A stretch of DNA of 64,000 nt from JAXGYX01 sp040772065 (GTDB lineage Bacteria > Bacillota > Clostridia > Saccharofermentanales > Fastidiosipilaceae), in the NCBI GenBank assembly GCA_040772065.1, contig JAXGYX010000001.1, forward strand, positions 1,488,001 through 1,552,000, in the 5' to 3' direction. Positions 16,688-25,988 of this stretch are shown piece after piece. The notes beneath the pieces are model-generated. The model made no database searches. It saw only the letters and a list, made by a program, of their open reading frames with translations, and was not told the DNA's origin. A program made the translations under genes and the position numbers. The stretch's first letter is position 1. Every line of letters begins with the position of its first letter.

Positions 16688-18034
16688 GCTTCTGTTAACT
16701 TAATAAAAAAAAGAGATCTGAAATGCCTTTGGTACAATAGTTTCACCACAAAACAGGTACCTCCCTAAGGAAAGGAGCAAATCAGATCTCATGAAAAGTA
16801 TACCATCTAATCTAACTTGTCCCCGCTGTTTCTCTAAAAGCCTTTACCACTTCGGTAAAGATAAAAAAGGTAATCAGAAGTTCCAGTGTCGCAATTGCAT
16901 GAGACAATGGGCACCTGCCAGTAAGAATAAGAAGGAAGATTTTCAAAGAAAGTACCCTCCTTGTCCTAAGTGTGGTAGGGCTAGCTTCCTGCACCATGAC
17001 TACAAGCTGTATTCCAACTTTCGTTGTGGAGACAAGAAGTGTTACCACTCTTTCTTTGTTGTAAAGCTGGTTGAAATTCCATCCTGCTCGTCTAAAGTTA
17101 TTCCGCTAGAGCAGTTCACAATGAAACGAATGCGTCATCCTTTCCATCTTGTTCTAACGGCTCTCATCCATTACTTTATTGGCAATTCCACCTTGAGAAA
17201 GGTTTCTGAAACACTTCGACTCGCACACAACATTGAGGTGTCTCATGTCACAATCTCTAAGTGGTGTAAACGCTTCGCGCCTGCTCTCCTAGCGGCAGCT
17301 GAACCTTACAAGAAGCAGATCAACCTAGCTGACTCTGACGAATGGCATTTTGACGAAACCTACGTGAAGATCAAGGGCAAATGGTATTATCTCTGGCTTG
17401 CCATGGATTCTGAAACAAGGATGATTCTGGACTTTCATCTGTCACCAACCAGAGATACTACGTCCGCCTACTCTCTCATTCACAGCTGTCAGGAGCAGTT
17501 TGGCAATCCACAAAGCATGTTCGTCACAGACAGATATCCCGCTTACCAAAGAGCGTTCGATCACCTTGCTCCCTGTGTTGAGCACCAGCTCGTCGAAGCG
17601 TTCTCTGATGATATTTCCAACAATGTCATGGAAGCGTTTAATGGCCAGTTTAAGGCTTGGTATAAGGCTAAAAGAGGCTTTGACTCTTTTGAGTCTGCTA
17701 ACATCCTGATTGCGCTTTATATCTTCTTTTACAACTACATCAGACCGCACCAATCTCTCTTCAACTGGACTCCAGCTCAGGTTGCCGGGGCACAGTACCA
17801 AGAAAAACAAAGGAGAGCCTGTCTTCTGATTGCTTAGGCATATTCAGTTCTCAAAGTTCAATTGAATCTCTTTCGAGATTTCTTTCGCATGTCCGGATTT
17901 TATTCTTTCGCTTTCCTTACATGCTTTCTTTGTGCTATCTTCTTTTCAACTGGTGAATCCTTAAGTTTCTTCTGAATCTTTGTTCGCCAATTGCATTTCA
18001 GATCTCTTGTCTCTCATCTTTAATTAACAGAGCC
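16688..18034 (+). mobile_element. IS6-family-like insertion sequence, copy 1 (1347 bp)
   Basis: Ends are GCTTCTGTTAACTTAA on the left and TTAATTAACAGAGCC on the right (imperfect inverted repeats), flanked by the 8-bp target duplication AATAATTT at 16680-16687 and 18035-18042. A second, perfect 16-bp inverted repeat (AAGAGATCTGAAATGC at 16711-16726, its complement at 17993-18008) lies just inside. The copy at 27048-28394 appears identical, so transposition was recent. The 8-bp duplication and transposase type fit IS6. Confidence 0.92.
16791..17837 (+). CDS. IS6-like DDE transposase with N-terminal zinc ribbons
   Basis: 348 residues, longer than the roughly 230 of typical IS6 transposases. Two zinc-ribbon motifs lie at the N-terminus (Cys10-x2-Cys13 with Cys33-x2-Cys36, then Cys58-x2-Cys61 with Cys79 and Cys84). 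A helix-turn-helix precedes the catalytic core, in which Asp188 (WHFDETYVKIKGKW), Asp247 (FVTDRYPAY) and Glu281 (NNVMEAFNG) form the DDE triad. Catalyses movement of the host element. The protein is identical to that of the copy at 27151-28197. Confidence 0.92.
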   Translation: MKSIPSNLTCPRCFSKSLYHFGKDKKGNQKFQCRNCMRQWAPASKNKKEDFQRKYPPCPKCGRASFLHHDYKLYSNFRCGDKKCYHSFFVVKLVEIPSCSSKVIPLEQFTMKRMRHPFHLVLTALIHYFIGNSTLRKVSETLRLAHNIEVSHVTISKWCKRFAPALLAAAEPYKKQINLADSDEWHFDETYVKIKGKWYYLWLAMDSETRMILDFHLSPTRDTTSAYSLIHSCQEQFGNPQSMFVTDRYPAYQRAFDHLAPCVEHQLVEAFSDDISNNVMEAFNGQFKAWYKAKRGFDSFESANILIALYIFFYNYIRPHQSLFNWTPAQVAGAQYQEKQRRACLLIA

Positions 18035-18206
18035 AATAATTTTTTATAAAACACGTCAGATATTATAGCAAAAAAACAAGTGGCGGAGAATTTGTCGTCC
18101 GGTCGTTTTTTTCGCAAAAAAATAGTATGATAAAACGAACGTTTACGGTCCGGCGCTGTCGTCATACTTGGAAGCGTCAAGACGCTCTATGGGAGGCGCG
18201 AAACGA

Positions 18207-19586
18207 ATGGACTTGAACAAAAAAAACGTGCGGACGATCCTTTTGATTATCTTGTTCGCGGTCGCGGCGCACTGGTTGTTTCAGAATTTAGGCTACATTC
18301 CCGATTTTTTCCGGACGGTCACCTCCTTTTTATCGCCTTTCATCATCGGCTGCGCAATCGCCTATATTCTCAATCTGCCGACCCGTTTCCTTGAGAACGT
18401 CCTATTTCGAAAAGAATGGAAAAAGGGCGACTCCATCCGTCAACGGATCAAGCGCCCCATCTCAATGATATTAGCTACCATCCTGGTGCTTGGCGCTTTC
18501 ATCGGAGTCATGGTGATCGTCATTCCCCAATTGATCACCGCGCTGCAAACATTGATCGCCAACCTGCCAAACGCCATCTCCCGGGCCCAAACATGGTTGG
18601 ATAAATTTGAGTTTGACTCCCCCGATATCAGCAATTTCATCGACTCGATCGGCTACAGCATTCAGGAGCTGTCCTCATCGCTAACCAAATGGCTGACGCA
18701 AACCGCCACTACATTGATCAACACCACTCTCGAATATTCCGTCACATTGATCCGGTTTTTAGTCAGCTTTTTTATCGGCTTAATCTTTTCATTCTATCTA
18801 ATCATGAGAAAAGAGAAGATCGGCATGCAGGCCAACGCTCTGCTTTACGCCGTGATTCCCGAATCGCGGGCCGACAATGTGCGCACCTTTTTCACGCGCT
18901 CAAACCGGGTCTTCAGCAGTTTTTTGTCCGGACAGGTTTTGGAGGCCGGCATACTCGGCCTGTTGATGACCGTAACCTTGATCGTGTTTGACTTTCCCTA
19001 CGCCCTGCTGATCGGCGTTTTGATCGGCATCACCGCAGTCATCCCCATCCTTGGCGGCTGGATTGGCGGCGTAGTCGGCGCAATTTTGGAGCTGACGGTT
19101 TCACCGCTGACCATGGTCTACTTCATTATCGTGTTTTTGGTCGTGCAGCAATTTGAGGGCAATGTCATCTATCCGCGCATGGTCGGCAAAAAAGTCGGCC
19201 TGCCGGCGATCTGGGTGCTGGTAGCTGTCACGCTGGGCGCTTCGCTGGGCGGCGTGTTCGGCGCCTTCATCAGCATTCCGGTCGCCAGTGTGATCTATGA
19301 ATATATGTCGGACATGGTGGCGCGCCGCCTTAAGAAGAATCGAATCCCGGCCGACAAGCTGATGCCCGCGGACAGCGATATGAAAACCTCATTGATCAAA
19401 CGTGAGGCCGATAAGACAAGGTTGGAGACGACAGACGCCGGAAAGACGCATAAGGAGTCGGAACAAGCCGAGAAATCCTGGTGGGACCGGGTGCTGGACG
19501 CTTTGAAGCGCCCGCAGGAAGCACAAAAGGAGAAAAAAGAAGCGAAAAATCGAAAGGACGGCGGCGACAACGAACAAAACGAATGA
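18207..19586 (+). CDS. AI-2E transporter-family membrane protein
   Basis: 459 residues. A membrane protein of the PerM/YdbI/TqsA group, with the family signature near the C-terminal half: ITAVIPILGGWIGGVVGAILEL, VVQQFEGNVIYPRMVGKKVGLPAIWVL and GAFISIPVASVIYEY. Members include the AI-2 exporter TqsA and sodium/proton antiporters, so the substrate cannot be assigned. A long charged C-terminal tail of about 100 residues, rich in Lys and Glu, follows the last span. ATG at 18207 is preceded by GGGAGG; an upstream TTG at 18168 is less likely. Lies just downstream of IS copy 1. Confidence 0.88.
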   Translation: MDLNKKNVRTILLIILFAVAAHWLFQNLGYIPDFFRTVTSFLSPFIIGCAIAYILNLPTRFLENVLFRKEWKKGDSIRQRIKRPISMILATILVLGAFIGVMVIVIPQLITALQTLIANLPNAISRAQTWLDKFEFDSPDISNFIDSIGYSIQELSSSLTKWLTQTATTLINTTLEYSVTLIRFLVSFFIGLIFSFYLIMRKEKIGMQANALLYAVIPESRADNVRTFFTRSNRVFSSFLSGQVLEAGILGLLMTVTLIVFDFPYALLIGVLIGITAVIPILGGWIGGVVGAILELTVSPLTMVYFIIVFLVVQQFEGNVIYPRMVGKKVGLPAIWVLVAVTLGASLGGVFGAFISIPVASVIYEYMSDMVARRLKKNRIPADKLMPADSDMKTSLIKREADKTRLETTDAGKTHKESEQAEKSWWDRVLDALKRPQEAQKEKKEAKNRKDGGDNEQNE

Positions 19587-19634
19587 TTCTAATCTCCTAA
19601 TGCGCCGCCTCCGCCCGACCCAACAAATGAGCGA

Positions 19635-20780
19635 TCAAAGCGACATCCAGACGTTGCCCTTCCTGTTGCTGTCGACGCACGCCTGCACAAATCGGACACC
19701 GTCGACACCATCTTGAATTTTCGGATAAAAGTAGTTGGACTCATCCTTGACAATCTTATTTTTCTTGTCGATCAGATGGCGGCAGTACTCATGGTAAATA
19801 TTGGCGAACGCTTCATAAAATCCTTCGGGATGACCGGCGGGTATCCGCGAAATCGCGCGGCTTTCCTCACAAAGATAGTCGCGGTTGGCGGAGTAAATCT
19901 GCACAGGTCCGTTGACCAGGGCCACATGTAAATGAGTCATGTCTTCATGAGACCATTGAATCGATCCTTTTTCGCCATATATTTTTAATTCGATAGTGCA
20001 GTCATGGCCAATCGCCACATTGCTGGTCCAACACAGGCCGTGCGCGCCACCTTCAAGGTCCAGGATGATGCGGGAAGTGGTTTCCAGAGGTGTTGTCTCA
20101 GGGTAATAACTAAAATCCGCCAACACCCGATTGAGCTTTAAGTTGGTCATCGCCTTCACCAGATAATAAAGATGAACGCCTGTGGCGGCGGTGGCGTTGG
20201 AACTTCCGGCTATTTTAGGGTCTGAAAACCATGCGGCATAGTTCTTTTCACCGCTGTGCAGGCCGAGCATCATCCAGTCCTGCGGATACAACGCGACCAC
20301 ATCAATGACTCGTCCAATCGCGCCGGACTCGATCAGGTGGCGGCATTCGCGCATGATGGGATAATGCGCGTAAGTATAAGTAACGCACACCTCCCTGTCG
20401 TTTTGTTCGGCGATCGACTTGAGTTCTTCGGCCTCGGCGACAGTCAGTGTGAATGGCTTTTCACAGACCACATTGATGCCGTATTCAAGAAAACATTTAG
20501 CCACTTCATAATGTGTGTGGTTTGGTGTGACGATGCTGACAAAATCAATACAATCCGATCGCGCGGATTCCAGGCGCGCCATTTCGCGATAGTCGGCGTA
20601 GATGCGATCGGCCGAGACACCCCAAAACAGCCCATCCTGAATGTTTCGTTCCCGGTCGCGTGTGAAGCTACCCGCCGCAAGCACCGCGAGATTGTCCATG
20701 GCAGCCCCTCTTCGGTGACTGTTGCCGATATTTCCGTCATTTCCACCACCAACCATGCCAAATTGAAGTTTATTTCTCAT
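19635..20780 (-). CDS. Gfo/Idh/MocA-family oxidoreductase
   Basis: NAD(P)-dependent dehydrogenase of 381 residues. The Rossmann loop is FGMVGGGNDGNIG, the second conserved motif VCEKPFTLTVAEAEEL carries the family's Glu-Lys-Pro. The C-terminal half is the usual open sheet domain that binds a sugar or cyclitol. The substrate is not deducible and no sugar transporter is adjacent. Convergent with the AI-2E family gene; divergent from pit. Confidence 0.85.
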   Translation of the reverse strand: MRNKLQFGMVGGGNDGNIGNSHRRGAAMDNLAVLAAGSFTRDRERNIQDGLFWGVSADRIYADYREMARLESARSDCIDFVSIVTPNHTHYEVAKCFLEYGINVVCEKPFTLTVAEAEELKSIAEQNDREVCVTYTYAHYPIMRECRHLIESGAIGRVIDVVALYPQDWMMLGLHSGEKNYAAWFSDPKIAGSSNATAATGVHLYYLVKAMTNLKLNRVLADFSYYPETTPLETTSRIILDLEGGAHGLCWTSNVAIGHDCTIELKIYGEKGSIQWSHEDMTHLHVALVNGPVQIYSANRDYLCEESRAISRIPAGHPEGFYEAFANIYHEYCRHLIDKKNKIVKDESNYFYPKIQDGVDGVRFVQACVDSNRKGNVWMSL

Positions 20781-21074
20781 CTGCGCTTCCTTTCCTTCAG
20801 TCCACGTGTTTTCACTATTCTTCTATAATATCTCAATTGATCCATAGGGGCTTCGCCCAAATGGCAGGTCGGAATTTGTCTGACGAAAGTGTAGGGTGAA
20901 TGGTGGTCTGTTATTCGCGTAAATGTATGCTCATTATTACAAATGTGTAAACAAAGCATTGGTTTCGTTAACTGATTAAATCTCAATTGTGCTACACTTT
21001 TGTCTGGTATCAAAGGCATTAGTATACCTGTGACTCATTGCGACGAAACGCGACTAAATGCGGAGGAATAGTCT

Positions 21075-22103
21075 ATGTCCATAGCTTTGGCTACCATCAT
21101 TGTATTAATCCTGGCGGTTATTTTCGTGAACGGATGGACAGATGCTCCAAACGCCATCGCGACCGCCGTCTCAACCCGATCGATCACCCCCAAGGGCGGC
21201 GTCATCATGGCCGCCATTTTTAATCTGCTGGGCGTAATTGTGATGACCCTGATCAACTCCAAAGTGGCGGAAACCATCAGTAAGATGTGTCGGTTCGATC
21301 TGGTTGGCACCGAAGGTGGACAAGAGCCCACTATTGTGCTCGCGGCGGCGATGTTCGCGATCGTCTTGTGGGCGGTGATCGCCTGGTTTTTTGGCATTCC
21401 CACAAGCGAAAGTCACGCCCTGATCGCCGGTCTGACCGGCTCGGCGTTCGCGTTGGGTGGTTTGCGAGCGATCAGCATGTCTGAGTGGGGCAAGGTTTTG
21501 ATCGGTTTGGCCATCTCGTCGGTGCTGGGCTTCGCGTTTGGCTATGTCTTCAACAAAATTCTTGAGCGAACCTGCCGAGGGCTCAACCGCAAAAAAGCGA
21601 ATTCCTTTTTCCGTTTTGGTGAAAAAATTGCCGCCGCCATCATGGCTTTTCTGCACGGTGCGCAGGATGGGCAAAAGTTCATCGGTGTGTTTTTATTGGG
21701 ACTATATTTAAACGGCATTGTGCAAAAGACACCCGACGGTTTTTTTGAGATTCCATTCTGGCTTATGCTGCTTTGCGCGGTCGTCATGGGGCTTGGCACC
21801 TCAATCGGTGGCTACCGCATCATCAAATCGGTCGGGATGGACATGGTCAGGCTTGAGGTTCATCAGGGATTCGCGTCTGACATCGCGGCCGCAGCCTGCC
21901 TGCTGTTATCCACGTTGTTTGGCATACCGATCAGCACAACCCATACAAAGACGACCTCGATGGTGGGTGTGGCCTGTTCCAGGAGAGCGTCAGCCGTCGA
22001 CTGGAATGTGGTGGGCGAAATGTTTTCGGCCTGGATCATCACTTTTCCCTTCTGTGGTTTTATCGGATATCTGATGGCAAAAATATTTATGTTTATTTTC
22101 TAA
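21075..22103 (+). CDS. pit: PiT-family inorganic phosphate transporter
   Basis: Low-affinity phosphate permease, 342 residues with about ten spans. The duplicated family signature is visible at the N-terminus (FVNGWTDAPNAIATAVSTRS) and in the second half (HGAQDGQKFIGVF, then GTSIGGYRIIKSVG and STTHTKTTSMVGV). GGAGG is 8 bases before the ATG. It is followed after 18 bases by a PhoU-like DUF47 gene, a common pairing in which the second protein controls the transporter. The 294-base upstream gap shows no clear Pho box. Confidence 0.92.
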   Translation: MSIALATIIVLILAVIFVNGWTDAPNAIATAVSTRSITPKGGVIMAAIFNLLGVIVMTLINSKVAETISKMCRFDLVGTEGGQEPTIVLAAAMFAIVLWAVIAWFFGIPTSESHALIAGLTGSAFALGGLRAISMSEWGKVLIGLAISSVLGFAFGYVFNKILERTCRGLNRKKANSFFRFGEKIAAAIMAFLHGAQDGQKFIGVFLLGLYLNGIVQKTPDGFFEIPFWLMLLCAVVMGLGTSIGGYRIIKSVGMDMVRLEVHQGFASDIAAAACLLLSTLFGIPISTTHTKTTSMVGVACSRRASAVDWNVVGEMFSAWIITFPFCGFIGYLMAKIFMFIF

Positions 22104-22121
22104 CAAATGGAGGATGGCGAT

Positions 22122-22748
22122 ATGGCTTTTTTTAAGAAAAAAGAAATCGATTACTATGAGCGTTTTGACCAGGCCGGCAGCCTTGCGACCAAAGCGGCCA
22201 GACGACTGGAAGAATTGATGGACGACTACACCGACGTGGCTAAAAAAGCGACAGAAATACATAATATCGAAAATGAGGCCGACATCATTTATCATAAAAC
22301 AGTCAAGGATCTTTCACGTGCGTTCATCACCCCGATAGACAGAGAAGACATCTTGCAGATCGCCGGCAACATCGATGACATCGTTGACTATATTGAGGAC
22401 ATCGCCAACATGATGGAAATGTTCTCAATCCGGCAAATACCGCAGCCCGCCAAAGATATGACCGCTCTCATTGTCAGATCTTGTACCGCGCTGGAAATGA
22501 CGGTGAATGAATTCAGACACTTTAAGAAATCGCATGAGCGTCTGGCCAAGCTGATCATTCAGGTAAACCAGTTCGAAGAGGAGGGCGACCGTTTTTACCG
22601 TCAGACTGTGAAGGATCTGTATCTCACCGAGACCAATCCCGTTGAACTGATGAAATGGAAAGAAATCTACGACAAGATGGAGGATACACTTGACGTCTGC
22701 GAAGAGGTCGCCAATTTGTTGGAAGCTATGGCAATAAAGAATAGTTGA
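22122..22748 (+). CDS. DUF47/PhoU-like phosphate transport regulator
   Basis: 208 residues, all helical, of the DUF47 family related to PhoU. Acidic metal-binding motifs EIHNIENEADIIYH and QVNQFEEEGDRFYR mark the two repeats. The start at 22122 has GGAGG 8 bases upstream. The short distance to pit indicates one transcript; family members are thought to gate the neighbouring PiT transporter. Confidence 0.9.
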   Translation: MAFFKKKEIDYYERFDQAGSLATKAARRLEELMDDYTDVAKKATEIHNIENEADIIYHKTVKDLSRAFITPIDREDILQIAGNIDDIVDYIEDIANMMEMFSIRQIPQPAKDMTALIVRSCTALEMTVNEFRHFKKSHERLAKLIIQVNQFEEEGDRFYRQTVKDLYLTETNPVELMKWKEIYDKMEDTLDVCEEVANLLEAMAIKNS

Positions 22749-22768
22749 TTCAAGCCGGCGGATCACGC

Positions 22769-23566
22769 TCAGCCGCGTGCGGAAGGTTGACGCAAAAGTC
22801 TCTGATAAATTAAATCATCCTCTTCTTTAAAAACGGTGAAGACCACCGCGAGAGAACTGCCTGTTTTATTCTTATAGTCCTCAACCGTTTCGATTGCGAT
22901 TTGCGCGGCCACTTGGTTTGGAAAGTGAAACTCACCTGTGCTGATGCAACAAAACGCGATCGAATTCAGTGCTTGCCGATCCGCCAAGTCCAGGCTGGAA
23001 CGATAGCAGCAAGCGAGCTGTTCACAGTGAGTGTGTGTCAGCTCACCGGATACGATCGGTCCAACGGTATGGATCACATGCCGGCTGGGCAGATTGTAGG
23101 CTTTTGTGATTTTCGCTCTTCCTGTCGGTTCGGAGGCTTTCTGTCGTTCCATGATTTTGGCGCATTCCAAACGTAGCTCCACACCGGCAAACGTATGAAT
23201 CGCGTTGTCAACACAGCCGTGAAGCGGGCTGTAGCAGCCGGTCAATCCACTGTTGGCGGCGTTTACGATGGCGTCGACGCTAAGTGTGGTGATGTCTCCT
23301 CTCCACAAATAGAGGTCATCTCGTACCGAAACCAGGTCTTTAAGATCGGTAATCCCCTTATTTTTAATTTCTTTTTTTAGAAAATCACTTTGTAGTTTTC
23401 GAAAATCATCACTTATCGGGCAAGGTCGCCTGACGTTGACCAGAGAGCGAAACAGTTCCCACTGCGCCACCTCAGTTCGAGAAAACGCCTCCGCCTGCTT
23501 TCGCAGCCATGGCATGTCATCCAAAAGTTGGTTGTTTAGCCGGGTCAATTGTTCCAGTCTTGTCAT
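22769..23566 (-). CDS. Zinc-type macrodomain protein, ADP-ribosylhydrolase partner of SirTM
   Basis: 265 residues: a helical N-terminal extension of about 85 residues, then a macrodomain with LWRGDITTLSVDAIVNAANSG and GCYSPLHGCVDNAIH. Cys111, His116 and Cys118 correspond to the zinc-binding loop of the Zn-macro class, which removes ADP-ribose added by class M sirtuins. The segment ISTGEFHFP closes the ligand pocket. It is the last gene of the minus-strand string and lies directly after the sirtuin gene, as in the Staphylococcus and Streptococcus SirTM operons. Cytoplasmic. Confidence 0.88.
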   Translation of the reverse strand: MTRLEQLTRLNNQLLDDMPWLRKQAEAFSRTEVAQWELFRSLVNVRRPCPISDDFRKLQSDFLKKEIKNKGITDLKDLVSVRDDLYLWRGDITTLSVDAIVNAANSGLTGCYSPLHGCVDNAIHTFAGVELRLECAKIMERQKASEPTGRAKITKAYNLPSRHVIHTVGPIVSGELTHTHCEQLACCYRSSLDLADRQALNSIAFCCISTGEFHFPNQVAAQIAIETVEDYKNKTGSSLAVVFTVFKEEDDLIYQRLLRQPSARG

Positions 23567-23649
23567 CCTTCAGGCTCCCAATCAAAACCAATATCGATAG
23601 ATGTGGTTATTCCATCAGCATTCATTCATCGGCAGCTATTGTTAAATCA

Positions 23650-24537
23650 TCACGCCACAGAGGACGCTGATATTTGCCCGAAGATCGCGCCAATGTCTCC
23701 ATTGATACAAATAGCTCGATCCGCGATCTCCCATGAACAGGCCGCCTCACCATCGTTGACACAGGCATAGGTCGCGTTTGGATTTGCCGCCGTCATCCGC
23801 CAAAACGGATATTTGATGATTCCGGGCGTGTTGTATCCCACTCCAATCTCCAAGAAGAGTATCCGTGTCCCCTTATGGCGGCGGATGAAGTCGTCATAGC
23901 GGGCAGCCGCCTGACGCCAACCCGCGTCCTCAACAAAACGATCGTCTGAGCGAAGATTCATCATCAAAGGACTGCCGCAAACCGGACAGAGGGGAATCAG
24001 ACCGGAGGGGACGCGCATGTCTTTCTGTTCATCAACCATACGTTCGATCCACTCCTTGTTGTCATATGTCCTTCGACAACAAGGCTCGGAGCACTGGAAC
24101 AGTCCGTAATCACCCTGAGTGTAGAACAAACGACTTTGATCAAACCTAGCCTTTTGAAAGCAGTGGTCCACATTGGTCGTAATGACAAAATAGTCTTTAC
24201 CTCGGACCAACCGACGCAACTCCTCGTAGACCGGTCTTGGCGCGTCCTCATAGCGGTTGATCTGAATGTATCGACTCCAATAGGCCCAATATTCCTCAGC
24301 GGTCTGATAAGGGTAAAATCCGCCGGAATACATGTCATGAAAACCATATTTCGCTTCAAAATCTCCAAAGTGACGTTTAAATCTTTCCCCGGAATAAGTG
24401 AAGCCCGCCGAGGTGGACAGCCCGGCCCCCGCGCCAATCACTATGGCGTCCGCCATCTCGAGCGCGATTTTCAATTGTTCCAACCCCACGCCGGTTTCGA
24501 CACCGGTGAAGGTAGCGGTTTTTTTCTTGAACAACAT
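23650..24537 (-). CDS. SirTM-type (class M) sirtuin, predicted protein ADP-ribosyltransferase
   Basis: 295 residues. NAD-binding motif VIGAGAGLSTSAGFTYSGERF (32-52), then VITTNVDHCFQKA (118-130) and YTQGDYGLFQC (139-149). The canonical sirtuin catalytic His is replaced by Gln141, the feature of SirTM enzymes, which ADP-ribosylate proteins rather than deacetylate them. The zinc ribbon is CSEPCC with CPVC. In the known system the substrate is a lipoylated GcvH-like protein with a lipoate ligase in the operon; neither is in this window. Gap to the macrodomain gene is 83 bases, to the PPC gene 16 bases. Confidence 0.9.
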   Translation of the reverse strand: MLFKKKTATFTGVETGVGLEQLKIALEMADAIVIGAGAGLSTSAGFTYSGERFKRHFGDFEAKYGFHDMYSGGFYPYQTAEEYWAYWSRYIQINRYEDAPRPVYEELRRLVRGKDYFVITTNVDHCFQKARFDQSRLFYTQGDYGLFQCSEPCCRRTYDNKEWIERMVDEQKDMRVPSGLIPLCPVCGSPLMMNLRSDDRFVEDAGWRQAAARYDDFIRRHKGTRILFLEIGVGYNTPGIIKYPFWRMTAANPNATYACVNDGEAACSWEIADRAICINGDIGAIFGQISASSVA

Positions 24538-24553
24538 CTACGCTCACCACCTT

Positions 24554-24991
24554 TTACGACAATTTCCAGACATCGATGCCCGCTCTTTGATCAAACATAC
24601 AGCTTATTTTTTCCTCGGCTGGTGTCAACACGATCTCCTCGGTATAGCTGATCCACGCCTCTTCCAAATGACCGGCTGTGACGCCAACTTCACCGTCGTC
24701 GGTCAGATAGGAAAAAACCGCGTGACTGTGGGTAAGCAGCTCTTCGTTTTGATCCGTCAGGATATTGCCCATCAAGGAGATCATCTCCAACATTCCACTT
24801 AGGTCATGCTGAATGAAATCTTCTCTTTCCGTGATCCAGGTTGACAACACCGCCGCGTCACAGGCTCCGATCCCTTGAAAATAACCGCCTTTCACCTGTT
24901 CTTGAGCGCACACCCTTTTGATTGTTTCCACCACCTCTTCACCTTTGTCAACTCGCAGATAGATGGTGCTTTTCTCTCTTCTATAGTCCAT
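24554..24991 (-). CDS. PPC/DUF296 domain protein
   Basis: 145 residues forming a single PPC (plant and prokaryote conserved, DUF296) domain. The segments VCAQEQVKGGYFQGIGACDAAVL and LTHSHAVFSYLTDDGEVGVTAGHL carry the conserved Gly and His residues seen in the family. There is no AT-hook, unlike plant members. Bacterial versions are trimeric and of unknown function. It lies within the minus-strand string between the MDR and sirtuin genes, so it is probably cotranscribed with them. Confidence 0.82.
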   Translation of the reverse strand: MDYRREKSTIYLRVDKGEEVVETIKRVCAQEQVKGGYFQGIGACDAAVLSTWITEREDFIQHDLSGMLEMISLMGNILTDQNEELLTHSHAVFSYLTDDGEVGVTAGHLEEAWISYTEEIVLTPAEEKISCMFDQRAGIDVWKLS

Positions 24992-25037
24992 TTACAGTTC
25001 TCCTATTATAAGTGGCTTCATGCGCGGCCCGATATGG

Positions 25038-25988
25038 TCACTCGATCTTCACGACAATCTTTCCATCGACACCACCCGTGTCCAGCGCGACGCAGGCATT
25101 TTGGATATCCGAAAAAGCAAAAACCGCTCCGACACGTGGTTCCAGCCGCTGTGATTTAATAAAGCTGAAAATATCATCGATTATCTCTTGTGTTGGAAAA
25201 TTGCTAAAAAATCCGGTCAGATACACACCGTTTGGAATCTCCTTGATCGGATCAAATCCATCCAGTGCGTACACACCTCCCAACACGCCGGTATTGCAGA
25301 CAACGCCGCCGGGCTCAACCGCTTTCAGGGTGTCCCGCAACGTCTGCGGACCAACTAGCTCCAGCGCCTTTGTCACGCCTTCAAGCGTTCCGGCCAGCGC
25401 ACCTGTGTCCACCAGCCTTTCATCCGCTTCCGCTATGAGTGGCAGCTTGGCTTCACGGTGGGTGGTGGCGATCACCTTACAGCCCAGTGCCTTCGCCAGC
25501 TGCAGCGCGGCATAGCCCAGCGCGCAGGTCGCTCCACGGATCAACAACGTGTCCCCGGAGCGCAGCCGCAGACACTCAAATAAAGAGCCCCAGGCGGTAA
25601 AATAAGTCTCCGGCACGGCGGCCAGCAGATCCCAGGGCAGATCTGAATCGATGACAAACACCTGATTTGTCGGCAAAAGGGCATATTCCGCATAGCTGCC
25701 GTTAAAACTCCTGCCCATACCGCCCATCAAGGCGACCACCTTTTGTCCCACAGCGAAAGAACTGTCGGAAGGATCAATGATCTCTCCCACACATTCAATA
25801 CCCGGTATCAACGGTTTTCGAATATAATCAGCCCGAATTTCCGAAAGGCGCAAAATCTGTTCGGAATGGTTCATACCAAACGCTTTCACTTTAACCAGAA
25901 CCCAACCGGGACGTGCCCGCGGTATTTCCGTCTCCTCCGGGCGCACCAGCTCGGCCGGTGTGACATCACACAATATAACTGCTTTCAC
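25038..25988 (-). CDS. MDR-superfamily NAD(P)H:quinone oxidoreductase-like protein
   Basis: 316 residues. A zinc-free medium-chain dehydrogenase/reductase: GroES-like N-terminal part with VKVKAFGMNHSEQ and PGIECVGEI, then the nucleotide-binding half with LLIRGATCALGYAALQLAKALGCKVIATT. Start GTG at 25988, supported by AAGGAG 10 bases upstream; a longer frame to 26177 lies wholly inside the radical SAM gene. It overlaps the end of that gene by 23 bases, implying translational coupling. The known SirTM operons of cocci also carry oxidoreductases, so a redox role in the same pathway is plausible but unproven. Confidence 0.85.
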   Translation of the reverse strand: MKAVILCDVTPAELVRPEETEIPRARPGWVLVKVKAFGMNHSEQILRLSEIRADYIRKPLIPGIECVGEIIDPSDSSFAVGQKVVALMGGMGRSFNGSYAEYALLPTNQVFVIDSDLPWDLLAAVPETYFTAWGSLFECLRLRSGDTLLIRGATCALGYAALQLAKALGCKVIATTHREAKLPLIAEADERLVDTGALAGTLEGVTKALELVGPQTLRDTLKAVEPGGVVCNTGVLGGVYALDGFDPIKEIPNGVYLTGFFSNFPTQEIIDDIFSFIKSQRLEPRVGAVFAFSDIQNACVALDTGGVDGKIVVKIE

